From Desulfosudis oleivorans (lineage in GTDB: Bacteria > Desulfobacterota > Desulfobacteria > Desulfobacterales > SURF-7): 49,712 bases of DNA. The stretch covers positions 1 to 49,712 of the forward strand of contig DYJD01000040.1 in NCBI GenBank assembly GCA_020723325.1, in the 5' to 3' direction. Positions 25,668 to 36,132 of this stretch are shown in pieces (the first letter of the stretch is position 1; the number at the start of each line of letters is the position of its first letter). The notes beneath the pieces are model-generated. The model was not told the origin of the DNA. It worked only from the letters and a program-made list of their open reading frames with translations, and searched no databases. A program made the translations under genes and the position numbers.

Positions 25668-27089
25668 TTGGCCATCATTTTACCAAAAACAAAGATTGTT
25701 TGCACCATCGGACCAGCCAGCAAATCGCCCGAGACCATTAGGGAGCTGATTGCAAGCGGAATGCGTATCGCCCGTTTGAATTTTTCCCACGGGACACACG
25801 CTGACCATGCGGAAAAAATTCATACTATCCGGAAAATCGCCGAAGAGCTGAATAAACCGGTTGCCATATTACAGGATCTGGGAGGGCCGAAAATCCGGGT
25901 GGGGCATATACCTGATCCGGGGGTTCGATTAGAACCGGGGCAGGACATTGTTCTCACTTCTCATACTGTTGAAGGGTCGGCGCAGCGCATATCCGTTTCC
26001 TACCCGCTTTTACATGAGGAAGTGAAGGCAGGCGATCGGATACTGCTCGCTGACGGATTTTTGGAACTCCGTGTTCACACGGTAACTGGATCTGAAATCC
26101 ATTGTGAGATTGTCACAGGTGGCGTGCTGACCTCCCGCAAAGGGATTAATCTCCCGACCGGAAGTCTTAGCATGCCTTCAATGACAGATAAAGATCGCGA
26201 GGATTTGCATTTCGGCCTGGCTCAGGATGTGGATTATATAGCGCTGTCGTTTGTCAGAACAGCAGAAGACATCCGCAATTTAAAAAAAATCATTCAAGAG
26301 GAAAACAGGGATACGCCCGTCATCGCTAAAATCGAAAAGCATGAGGCCATTGATCATTATGAAGATATTCTGGATGAGGCGGACGCCATCATGGTGGCCC
26401 GCGGCGACCTGGGGGTGGAGATACCACTGGAAGAAGTCCCCGTTATCCAAAAACAATTGATCCAAAAAGCAAATGCTTTTGGAAAGCCGGTCATTACCGC
26501 CACCCAGATGCTGCGATCCATGGTAGATTCGCCAAGGCCGACCAGAGCCGAGGCCTCGGATGTCGCCAACGCTGTTTTGGACGGAACGGATGCGGTGATG
26601 CTTTCAGAAGAAACCGCCATTGGAAATTATCCCATTCAAGCCGTTCGGTATATGGTTCGTATCATTGCCGAAGCTGAAAAAGCCTGCCCCCATGACCGAT
26701 ATCTTAAAATGGCGCCGAAAAAGGAAATTTCGGATTCCATAACCTATGCGGTCTGTGTGTTGGCGGATCACCTGGATGCAGCTGTAATATTAGCGCCGAC
26801 CCAATCCGGCAGAACGGCCAGGCATATAGCCCGCTTCAGGCCCAAACAATCGATTATTGCCTTTACGCCCTGCCGGACAACCATGAGACGACTCGCCCTT
26901 TTCCGTGGAATTTACCCCCGTTTGATTCAGGATCCGAAAGATACGGATGATATCATCGAAATCATAGCGAATCTGTCTGCCGCTGCCGGCGATATATCAA
27001 AAGGGGATTTGGCGGTCATCGCGGCGGGCCATCCGGTTTGGTCTACCGGCATGTCTAATATGATTTTGGTTAAACGGCTGCTTGGGTAA
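25668..27089 (+). CDS. pyk: Pyruvate kinase
   Basis: It converts PEP and ADP to pyruvate and ATP. The protein begins LAIILPKTKIVCTIGPASKS with a TTG at 25668 behind GGGAGA at 7 bp; an ATG at 25626 would add 14 unrelated residues and has no ribosome site. Domain A has RIARLNFSHGTHADH, AILQDLGGPKIRVG, VIAKIEKHEAIDHYEDIL and MVARGDLGVEIP; the nucleotide and K+ region has TATQMLRSMVDSPRPTRAEA. The C-terminal domain is complete. About 473 residues is normal length. It is the ATP-yielding step in the proposed glucan-to-pyruvate route. Confidence 0.93.
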   Translation: MAIILPKTKIVCTIGPASKSPETIRELIASGMRIARLNFSHGTHADHAEKIHTIRKIAEELNKPVAILQDLGGPKIRVGHIPDPGVRLEPGQDIVLTSHTVEGSAQRISVSYPLLHEEVKAGDRILLADGFLELRVHTVTGSEIHCEIVTGGVLTSRKGINLPTGSLSMPSMTDKDREDLHFGLAQDVDYIALSFVRTAEDIRNLKKIIQEENRDTPVIAKIEKHEAIDHYEDILDEADAIMVARGDLGVEIPLEEVPVIQKQLIQKANAFGKPVITATQMLRSMVDSPRPTRAEASDVANAVLDGTDAVMLSEETAIGNYPIQAVRYMVRIIAEAEKACPHDRYLKMAPKKEISDSITYAVCVLADHLDAAVILAPTQSGRTARHIARFRPKQSIIAFTPCRTTMRRLALFRGIYPRLIQDPKDTDDIIEIIANLSAAAGDISKGDLAVIAAGHPVWSTGMSNMILVKRLLG

Positions 27090-27109
27090 CCTAAACAAAT
27101 ATAGCGTAG

Positions 27110-28714
<1,605 letters not shown>

Positions 28715-28719
28715 CTGCG

Positions 28720-31029
28720 ATGACATCCGATACTCAATACTACGAGGGCATCAACTCGGTGGCCGTAATCGGCAACTATCTGCCGCGCCGGTGCGGCATC
28801 GCGACCTTCACCACGGATCTGGTCGAGGCTCTATCCGTGCAAGCTCCCGGTATTAACTGCTGGGCGACGGTCATGAACGACAAACCCGAAGGCTATGCCT
28901 ATCCGGAAAAAGTGCGTTTTGAGATCAACCAGAATAAATTGTCCGATTACGGCGTTGCTGCTCAATTTCTCAATATCAGCCAGACGGATATCATTTGCGT
29001 GCAGCATGAATACGGTCTTTTCGGCGGCCCGGCCGGCAGCCACCTGCTGAAACTTTTAGGAGATCTGCGCATGCCGGTGGTGACAACCTTGCATACCATT
29101 CTGAAAAACCCCACAGCTGAATATCGTGATGTCATGTGCAAACTCTCCGATCTGTCCGACAAACTGGTGGTAATGAGCCGCAAGGGCTATGATTTTCTGA
29201 AGGATATTTATGCCGTGCCCGAGGAAAAAATCGCCTTTATCCACCACGGTATCCCGGACACACCGTTTATTGATCCAAGTTTCTACAAAGACAAATTCGG
29301 TGTGGAAGGCAAAAAAGTGCTGCTTACTTTCGGCTTGCTTTCCCCGAACAAGGGCATTGAAAATGTGATCCAGGCGCTGCCGGCCGTCATCAAAAAACAT
29401 CCGGATGCGGTCTATATCATCCTGGGTGCCACCCACCCCCATATTCTAAAATCCCATGGGGATGGCTACCGCATCATGCTGCAGCAGCTCGTGCATAAAC
29501 TCGATATCGGCGCGCATGTCATTTTTCAAAATCGCTTTGTTGCGTTAAAAGAATTGTGTGAGTTTCTCGGCATCGCCGATATCTACGTGACCCCTTATCT
29601 GGAAGAAGCCCAGATTACTTCCGGGACCCTGGCCTATGCCATGGGTACCGGTAAAGCCGTCATTTCAACTCCCTATTGGTATGCCGTCGAAATGCTGGCC
29701 GAGGGCCGGGGTCGAATTGTGCCCTTCCGCAATCCGGCGGCCATGGCAGAACAGATTATCGGACTTTTGGACAACGATTCCGAACGGCATGCCATGCGCA
29801 AAAAAGCCTACACTTTCACGCGCGAAGCGGTTTGGAAAGAAGTATCCCGCAAATATCTCCAGGTTTTCAGTGACGTGCGCCAAAACCGCACCCGCAACCC
29901 TCGTCCCCGGCATTCCTATGTTGAGAACATCCAGGCCATCACCAATTTCGACCTCCCGGAGATCAAGCTCGATCACCTGAAAGCCTTTACCGATGATACG
30001 GGCATCTTGCAGCATGCCAACTATACCATTCCTGATCGTAATTATGGTTACTGCACCGACGACAATGCCCGGGCATTATTGGTTGCCGCCATGGGCCATA
30101 AATATCTGCCGACCAACGGCTTGGGACTCGATTTTCTCAGCGGTCATTATCTTGGATTTCTCCTGTATGCCTATAATGAAAAAAACGGGCGCTTTCGCAA
30201 TTTCATGACCTATTCGCGGCAGTGGCTGGAGGAAATCGGTTCCGAGGATGCCCATGGCAGGGCGCTCTGGTGCCTTGGCAAGGCAGTTGCTTTTCTGGAG
30301 GATCCCGGGCACCTGGCCATGAGCACCACCCTTTTTAACAAGGCCCTGAGGGCGGCGGAGAATTTTCATTCGCCGCGGGCCGTTGCTTTTTGTCTGGTAG
30401 GCATGCATGCCTACCTGCATACATTTTCCGGCGACAGCGATGTCCGCAGAATCCGGGAGGTTCTTGCCGAAAGGCTGTTCAATCAATTTAAAAACAATGC
30501 TACCACCGATTGGCCCTGGCTTGAAAACGCGTTGAACTACTCCAACGGCAAACTGCCCCATGCCCTGCTGGTTTCCGGCCGGCGCATGCAACGCAACGAC
30601 ATGATCGATATGGGGCTCAAATCCCTCAAATGGCTGCTGGCCATCCAAACCCAAGACAACCACTTCGCGCCCATCGGCAGCAACGGTTGGTACGCAAAGG
30701 ACGGGCATAGGGCCCGTTTCGACCAGCAGCCCGTGGAAGCCAAGGCCATGGTGGAGGCCTGTGTCGAAGCCTTCAACCTCACCAGGGACAAAGCCTGGTT
30801 TGATAATGCCGTGATGTGTTTCAATTGGTTTCTCGGGCATAATGACCTGAATATGCCGCTCTATGACCCCAAGACCGGCGGCTGCCGGGATGGCTTGATG
30901 GCCGACGGCATCAATCAGAATCAAGGCGCCGAATCGTCCCTGGCTTGGCTTCTTTCGCTGATGACACTGCAGAAACTATATGCCGACGAGGTGCTAAAAC
31001 AACCGACGGCACCGGAAAACGACCGGTAA
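28720..31029 (+). CDS. GT4 glycosyltransferase fused to an alpha-helical barrel domain
   Basis: This 769-residue two-domain protein has a GT-B glycosyltransferase at about 1-385: AVIGNYLPRRCGIATFTTDL, QHEYGLFGGPAGSHLL, LLTFGLLSPNKGIENVIQAL, and the nucleotide-sugar segment PYLEEAQITSGTLAYAMGTG. Residues about 410-760 are an all-helical, (alpha/alpha)6-like region (YGYCTDDNARALLVAAMGHK, EKNGRFRNFMTYSRQWLEE, DWPWLENALNYSNGKLPHAL). Proteins of this shape occur beside GH130 phosphorylases, as here. It probably builds or extends a mannose-containing oligosaccharide; the donor and acceptor are unknown. It follows groEL by 5 bp. Confidence 0.85.
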   Translation: MTSDTQYYEGINSVAVIGNYLPRRCGIATFTTDLVEALSVQAPGINCWATVMNDKPEGYAYPEKVRFEINQNKLSDYGVAAQFLNISQTDIICVQHEYGLFGGPAGSHLLKLLGDLRMPVVTTLHTILKNPTAEYRDVMCKLSDLSDKLVVMSRKGYDFLKDIYAVPEEKIAFIHHGIPDTPFIDPSFYKDKFGVEGKKVLLTFGLLSPNKGIENVIQALPAVIKKHPDAVYIILGATHPHILKSHGDGYRIMLQQLVHKLDIGAHVIFQNRFVALKELCEFLGIADIYVTPYLEEAQITSGTLAYAMGTGKAVISTPYWYAVEMLAEGRGRIVPFRNPAAMAEQIIGLLDNDSERHAMRKKAYTFTREAVWKEVSRKYLQVFSDVRQNRTRNPRPRHSYVENIQAITNFDLPEIKLDHLKAFTDDTGILQHANYTIPDRNYGYCTDDNARALLVAAMGHKYLPTNGLGLDFLSGHYLGFLLYAYNEKNGRFRNFMTYSRQWLEEIGSEDAHGRALWCLGKAVAFLEDPGHLAMSTTLFNKALRAAENFHSPRAVAFCLVGMHAYLHTFSGDSDVRRIREVLAERLFNQFKNNATTDWPWLENALNYSNGKLPHALLVSGRRMQRNDMIDMGLKSLKWLLAIQTQDNHFAPIGSNGWYAKDGHRARFDQQPVEAKAMVEACVEAFNLTRDKAWFDNAVMCFNWFLGHNDLNMPLYDPKTGGCRDGLMADGINQNQGAESSLAWLLSLMTLQKLYADEVLKQPTAPENDR

Positions 31030-31039
31030 AGGAGCCGCC

Positions 31040-32071
31040 ATGCATATTGCCATGCTCGCACCCATTGCCTGGCGCACGCCGCCACGTCACTACGGCCCTT
31101 GGGAAAGCGTTACGTCCCTCTTGACCGAAGGGCTTGTGGCCCGTGGTCATGCCGTCACCCTGTTTGCCACTGCGGATTCACAAACCAGCGGCAGGCTGCA
31201 TGCCGTTTGCCCGCGGGGCTATGAAGAAGATCGCACGCTCAACCCCAAGGTCTGGGAGTGTCTGCACATTTCAGAACTTTTTGAGCAGGCCGGCGCCTAT
31301 GACTTGATCCACAACCAGTTCGACTTTCTGCCGCTGACGTATAGCCGCCTGACCACCACCCCGGTAGTAACCACCATTCACGGTTTTTCATCCCCGGGAA
31401 TTCTGCCGGTTTACAAGAAGTACAACGGCAAGGTGCATTATGTCTCCATCAGCAATGCGGATCGCGCGCCGGATCTCGATTATATCAAAACCATCCATCA
31501 CGGCGTCGATATCAAACAATTTGATTTTGAGCCCGGCCCGGACGACACCCTGCTTTTTTTCGGGCGGATTCACAATGACAAAGGCGCCCGGCAAGCCATT
31601 GAAATCGCCAAAGCCTGCCATAAAAAGCTGATCCTGGCGGGAATCATCCAGGACATGGCCTACTATGACCGCTTTGTCGCCCCGCATATCGACAACGATA
31701 AGGTGCGTTATGTGGGCAGCGTCGGCCCGGCCGAGCGTAACCGGCTGCTCGGCAAAACCAGGGCGCTATTGCATCCGATCCAGTTTGACGAGCCTTTTGG
31801 TCTGGCTGTTATCGAGTCCATGGCCTGCGGCACGCCCGTGATCGCCTTTGAGCGGGGCAGCATGCCGGAACTGATTGAAAACGGTAAAAATGGTTTTTTG
31901 GTCGGCGATGTGGATGAAGCCGTCAAGGCGGTTGCACGTATCCAAGAGATTGATCGTGCAGCCTGTCGTCGCCATGTTGAGCGGCATTTCACCGTCGGCC
32001 GCATGGTCGATGAATACATTCAAGTCTATGAGCGAATGCTTGATGAAAAAAAGGGTAGAAACTTTTTATAG
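31040..32071 (+). CDS. GT4-family glycosyltransferase
   Basis: This 343-residue GT-B enzyme begins MHIAMLAPIAWRTPPRHYGP and has WESVTSLLTEGLVARGHAVT, TTIHGFSSP, IHHGVDIKQFDFEP and the donor-binding EPFGLAVIESMACGTPVIAF with its E-x7-E pattern. Its gene is 10 bp behind the previous glycosyltransferase and 11 bp ahead of the GH130 genes. The four likely act on one glycan. Family members with this opening are often called mannosyl- or glucosyltransferases; I cannot tell which. Confidence 0.88.
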   Translation: MHIAMLAPIAWRTPPRHYGPWESVTSLLTEGLVARGHAVTLFATADSQTSGRLHAVCPRGYEEDRTLNPKVWECLHISELFEQAGAYDLIHNQFDFLPLTYSRLTTTPVVTTIHGFSSPGILPVYKKYNGKVHYVSISNADRAPDLDYIKTIHHGVDIKQFDFEPGPDDTLLFFGRIHNDKGARQAIEIAKACHKKLILAGIIQDMAYYDRFVAPHIDNDKVRYVGSVGPAERNRLLGKTRALLHPIQFDEPFGLAVIESMACGTPVIAFERGSMPELIENGKNGFLVGDVDEAVKAVARIQEIDRAACRRHVERHFTVGRMVDEYIQVYERMLDEKKGRNFL

Positions 32072-32082
32072 GACAGACCGCC

Positions 32083-33024
32083 ATGGAAATGCAAAATCCA
32101 ATCATAACTCGTTTTGCAAACAACCCGATCCTGACAAGAAAGGACATACCCTATCCGGTCGCTACGGTTCACAATGCAGGCGTCGTCAAACACAATGGTC
32201 GTTACATTATGCTGTTCAGGTCGCATCTCCTGAACGGGCGCTCCATCATCGGCAAGGCCGACAGTGAGGATGGTTTTTCTTTCAGGGTTCATCCCAAACC
32301 CTTTCTGATACCGGCGACGGATGGTATTTTTGCCGAATATGAAGCCTTCGGCGTTGAAGATATGCGGATCTCTTTGATAGAAAACGAGTATTTGCTGACC
32401 TATAGCGCCTATTCCCGCCACGGGGTACGGATTGCCCTGGCGCGCACCCGGGATTTTGAAAAACTGGAACGGATCGCTTTGATCACCCAGGCCGATCTGC
32501 GCAACGTAGTCCTATTCCCTGAAAAGTTCGGTGATCGCTATGTGCGTTTGGACCGGCCCCATTCGGAAATTTCGTCCTGGTCGATCTGGATCTCCTATTC
32601 TCCCGACCTCGTGCACTGGGGTGATTCCCGGGTGATTATGAAGCCGCTGGCCTATCACTGGGATGAAATGAAAATCGGACCAGGCGCGCCGCCCTTTAAG
32701 ACCGACAAGGGCTGGTTGCATATTTACCATGGCGTTTTTAAGACCATGTCCGGAACGGTGTATCGACTCGGCGCGGCCCTGCACGACCTTGCTGATCCAG
32801 CCAGGATTATCGGTGTTGCCGATCAGTGGATACTCCAGCCGGAGGATCCCTGGGAGGTGGTCGGCTATGTCCCCAATGTCGTCTTCACCTGCGGCGTTGT
32901 TCCGGAAGACGACGGTACGGTAAAAATATATTGGGGTGGGGCGGATACGGTCATGTGCGCCGGTACGGCCATAATCGATGAGCTGGTCTCGGTCTGCCTT
33001 TCGTCCACCCGTCCACCATTGTAA
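32083..33024 (+). CDS. GH130 glycoside phosphorylase (mannoside phosphorylase type)
   Basis: This 313-residue five-bladed beta-propeller enzyme begins TRFANNPILTRKDIPYPVAT. It has the GH130 catalytic sequence AFGVEDMRISLIENEYLLTY with the proton-donor Asp at about 93, and GPGAPPFKTDKGWLHIYHGV, the phosphate-binding region. GH130 enzymes reversibly cleave beta-mannosides with phosphate, giving mannose 1-phosphate and saving ATP. The short length resembles the beta-1,4-mannooligosaccharide or beta-1,2-mannobiose group. Pairing with a second, longer GH130 gene recalls the beta-1,2-oligomannan phosphorylase pairs of thermophilic anaerobes. Confidence 0.9.
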   Translation: MEMQNPIITRFANNPILTRKDIPYPVATVHNAGVVKHNGRYIMLFRSHLLNGRSIIGKADSEDGFSFRVHPKPFLIPATDGIFAEYEAFGVEDMRISLIENEYLLTYSAYSRHGVRIALARTRDFEKLERIALITQADLRNVVLFPEKFGDRYVRLDRPHSEISSWSIWISYSPDLVHWGDSRVIMKPLAYHWDEMKIGPGAPPFKTDKGWLHIYHGVFKTMSGTVYRLGAALHDLADPARIIGVADQWILQPEDPWEVVGYVPNVVFTCGVVPEDDGTVKIYWGGADTVMCAGTAIIDELVSVCLSSTRPPL

Positions 33025-33042
33025 ACTCCAAATCAAGGGCGC

Positions 33043-34530
33043 ATGAACATGCAGGTAAAAAATCATCAAAAGCTGAAAATTGAAAGAAAAGCAAATAAGA
33101 TAATCGGGGATACATCCCGGGTAATCACCCGTCTTCATCTTCCTGATGACAGGCGGCGTATATCGAAAATAATTCAGCGGATCATGCGCTTGTCGGAAAC
33201 CGCCGCCCAGAATTTACTTGCTCAAATCATGATTGACTTCGCCGGCCGCCATGAGAATATCGGACATATTTTTGAGCGCAATCTGAATGAGCTGAAAGAG
33301 TATCTTCCCCGGGATGCAAGGCTCAGTAAAGTTCAAGAAGCGCTTATCGGAGCATACTTCACCAAAGAATACGCCATTGAATCCGCCGCCCTTTTCAACC
33401 CTTCCATCGTCCCCCATCCGGATCAAAGCCATATCAGCAAAGGCAGTTTGCGCTTTGTCATGAGTCTGCGGGCAACCGGTGAAGGCCATATATCTTCGAT
33501 TGTTTTTCGCAGCGGCGTCCTTGACCGGCACAATACGTTCCGTTTCGACCCGCTCAGCGATTTTGTGGAAACGCCGGATCTCCAAGCCGATCCTGTTTAT
33601 AAGCGCAGTCTTTTCCAGCATAAGCTTAATGAGATGGAAGCCGGCAATGAGATTAGTGCTTATATTTTCAACCAACTGCCGGAAGATTTCACACATAATG
33701 AACTGATGGGTAAAATAGGAATGTTGTATGCGAGGCCGCAATTCTCCGAAACGATCCAGACCAGAACCTTCGAGATCATTCGCTGGCTTGCGGATTCCAA
33801 CTATGAGGTGGCTTTCCACGCAGATCACCGCATCTCCGAAAGGGTGATCTTCCCGGTTTCGAAAAACGAAAGCAGAGGCATTGAAGATGCCCGTTTTGTG
33901 CAATTCATCGATGACAACGGCGCGGTCGTCTACTTCGCCACCTATACCGCCTATAACGGCGTTACGATCCTGCCACAGTTGATTGAAACCAAGGATTTCG
34001 TCAAATTCAACATTTTAACCCTCAACGGTAAAGCCGCGCAAAACAAAGGCATGGCGCTGTTCCCACGTAAAATCGGCGGCCGTTATGCCATGCTCTCGCG
34101 TCAGGATGGAGAAAACAATCAGATCATGTTTTCGGACAATATCCATTTCTGGCAGAAGTCCCAGATCATCCAAGAGCCTGAATACCCCTGGGAGTTTTTC
34201 CAGATCGGAAACTGCGGTTCCCCCCTGGAGACAGATAAAGGCTGGATCGTGCTGACCCATGGTGTCGGGCCCATGCGCCAATATTGCATCGGCGCCATGC
34301 TGCTGGATCTTGAAAATCCTTCGAAAGTAATCGCCCGCCTGGACGAACCGTTGCTCGCCCCGCACGAGAAGGAACGCGAGGGATATGTTCCCAATGTGGT
34401 CTATTCCTGTGGTGCGATCATTTATAATAACCGGTTGATTATCCCCTACGCCATGTCCGACATCAATTCCGGCATAGCAACGGTTGAAGTTGACGAATTG
34501 CTTTCCTGCATGCAGGTAGTAACATCATGA
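33043..34530 (+). CDS. GH130 glycoside phosphorylase, long form
   Basis: This 495-residue protein has a helical N-terminal region (about 1-150) and then a GH130 propeller. The catalytic Asp is at about 282 in ESRGIEDARFVQFIDDNGAV. It has QNKGMALFPRKIGGRYAMLS and the phosphate-site region NCGSPLETDKGWIVLTHGVG. The long form with the extra N-terminal helices forms its own GH130 subgroup. It is 18 bp behind the first GH130 gene. The set of two transferases and two phosphorylases would allow synthesis and ATP-saving recovery of an oligosaccharide, possibly a reserve or compatible-solute glycan (inference). Confidence 0.9.
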   Translation: MNMQVKNHQKLKIERKANKIIGDTSRVITRLHLPDDRRRISKIIQRIMRLSETAAQNLLAQIMIDFAGRHENIGHIFERNLNELKEYLPRDARLSKVQEALIGAYFTKEYAIESAALFNPSIVPHPDQSHISKGSLRFVMSLRATGEGHISSIVFRSGVLDRHNTFRFDPLSDFVETPDLQADPVYKRSLFQHKLNEMEAGNEISAYIFNQLPEDFTHNELMGKIGMLYARPQFSETIQTRTFEIIRWLADSNYEVAFHADHRISERVIFPVSKNESRGIEDARFVQFIDDNGAVVYFATYTAYNGVTILPQLIETKDFVKFNILTLNGKAAQNKGMALFPRKIGGRYAMLSRQDGENNQIMFSDNIHFWQKSQIIQEPEYPWEFFQIGNCGSPLETDKGWIVLTHGVGPMRQYCIGAMLLDLENPSKVIARLDEPLLAPHEKEREGYVPNVVYSCGAIIYNNRLIIPYAMSDINSGIATVEVDELLSCMQVVTS

Positions 34531-34607
34531 TTGCAGGCTCCCGAAGAACGTCACCGCATTGCGGGGATGGTCGGAAACCATATAATGACTTGTGAGGAGA
34601 TTTGATT

Positions 34608-36071
34608 ATGGCGAACTCAACTGTTGAAAACCAATTTCGCCTTACCGAGACCAAACCATATCTGCGAATTGCTCTGCTGGAAGAAAAGTTGCTGGAAACG
34701 GAGAGGACCTGCGGTGCGTTGATAGATTCCGAGAAGCGTTACCGACGTCTCTTTGAATCCGCCAAGGACGGGATCTTGATTCTCGATGCCGATACAGGCA
34801 AGGTAGTTGATGTCAACCCTTACCTGTTACAGTTGCTCGGATATACCCACGACGTATTGTGCGGGAAACATATCTGGGAACTCGGTGTATTCAAAGATAT
34901 TGCCGCATCCAAGGACGCTTTCAAGATCCTGCAAGATAACGAGTACATCCGTTACGATGATTTACCGCTGGAAACCATCGGTGGACGGCCCATGACTTCA
35001 ACAACATGCTGTCGATAATCATCGGCCGGGCTGAACTGGCGCTGATGAAGCTGCAGCCATCCAACTTGATTCATAAAGACCTTCGTGAGATCGAGGCTGC
35101 CGGCATGCGCGCCGCGGGGCTCACGCGACAGCTTCTGACCTTCGCCCGCAAACAGACCATCGCACCCGTAATCCTGAATCTCAACCACACAATTGAAAGC
35201 CTGCTGAAAATGATGCGGCGACTGATCGGCGAGAACATCGGCTTTCTTTGGAAACCATCTGCCGACCTGTGGCCGGTGAAAATGGACCCGTCCCAAATCG
35301 ATCAGCCTCCTGGCGAACCTGATGGTCAATGCTCGAGACGCCATTAATGGCGTGGGCAAGGTGACCATCGAAACGAAGAACGTAATGTTTGATGAAACTT
35401 ATTGCACCATCAACGCCGGTTTTGTTCCCGGACAGTACACCCAGCTTGCTGTCAGCGATAACGGTTGCGGCATGAATAGGGAAACCTTGGTGAGTATCTT
35501 CGAGCCATTTTTTACAACCAAATCGATTGGTCGGGGCACGGGACTCGGTCTTGCCACAGTATACGGTATTGTCAAGCAAAACAGCGGCTTTATAAATGTG
35601 TATAGTGAGCCGGGCAAAGGCACGACCTTCAAGATTTACTTGCCGCGCTATTTGGGAAAAACCGCAACGGCATCAACCGAAACGCCTGCAGAGGTGGCAA
35701 CAGGCGGTTCGGAGACGGTGTTGCTGGTCGAGGATGAGCCGAAGATCTTAGAGGTGACCCAAATAATGCTCGAAAAATTGGGTTACACGATCTTGGCCGC
35801 CAGTACACCGGGCGAGGCGATCCGTTTGGCTGAGGAGTACGTCGGGGAGATTCATCTATTGCTAACCGACGTGGTTATGCCCGAGATGAACGGTCGTGAT
35901 CTTGCCAAACGTGTCCTTGCTCTTTGTCCGAGCCTAAAACATCTGTTTATGTCAGGCTTTACGGCCGACGTCATCGCCTATCACGGTGTTCTGGATGAGG
36001 GGGTGAATTTCATTCAAAAGCCTTTTTCGATAAAGGACCTTGCCGTCAAAGTGAGGGAGGTGTTGGGCTGA
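34608..36071 (+). pseudogene. Hybrid sensor histidine kinase, broken by a deletion and a frameshift
   Basis: Three frames together encode one protein. Frame 1 (34608 to about 34990): a coiled start and a PAS domain (RRLFESAKDGILILDADTGK). It ends abruptly at PLETIGGRP and passes, out of frame, into HDFNNMLSIIIGRAELALMK (from about 34993), the phospho-acceptor helix; some linker sequence that normally lies between them is lost. Near 35300 one extra base after IDQ shifts to NLMVNARDAINGVG, then DNGCGM, FEPFFTTK, GRGTGLGLATVYGI, and a receiver domain with LLVEDEP, LLTDVVMPEMNGRD and the QKPFS Lys. The ATG at 34608 follows TGAGGAGATTTGATT. The second lesion could be a sequencing error; the first is unlikely to be. 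Confidence 0.82.
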
Positions 36072-36107
36072 GTCATTTGCGCAAGCTGGTTTTCATTGAT
36101 TTTTTGG

Positions 36108-36132
36108 ATATTGGCACCTATACTGCCAATAT
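36108..36132. repeat. Perfect 9-bp inverted repeat across the ATPase start codon
   Basis: ATATTGGCA (36108-36116), 7 bp, TGCCAATAT (36124-36132). The ATG of the next gene starts at 36131, inside the right arm. A repressor site or an RNA hairpin that hides the start codon are both possible. The sequence inside also happens to match GG-N10-GC, but no tandem operator is near. Confidence 0.5.

Noticed and set aside
30076-30924. Open frame of 282 codons opposite the GT4-helical barrel gene
   Set aside because: Antisense shadow of a well-supported domain; no ribosome site and no family pattern.
33495-33508. GGCCATATATCTTC-like stretch (about 33484-33497) in the long GH130 gene
   Set aside because: It is a half match within a coding sequence, without a second copy or promoter.
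36112-36126. GG-N10-GC match (TTGGCACCTATACTGC) as a fifth sigma-54 promoter
   Set aside because: It lies inside the inverted repeat at the ATPase start codon, the start of transcription would fall after the ATG, and no tandem operator is upstream.
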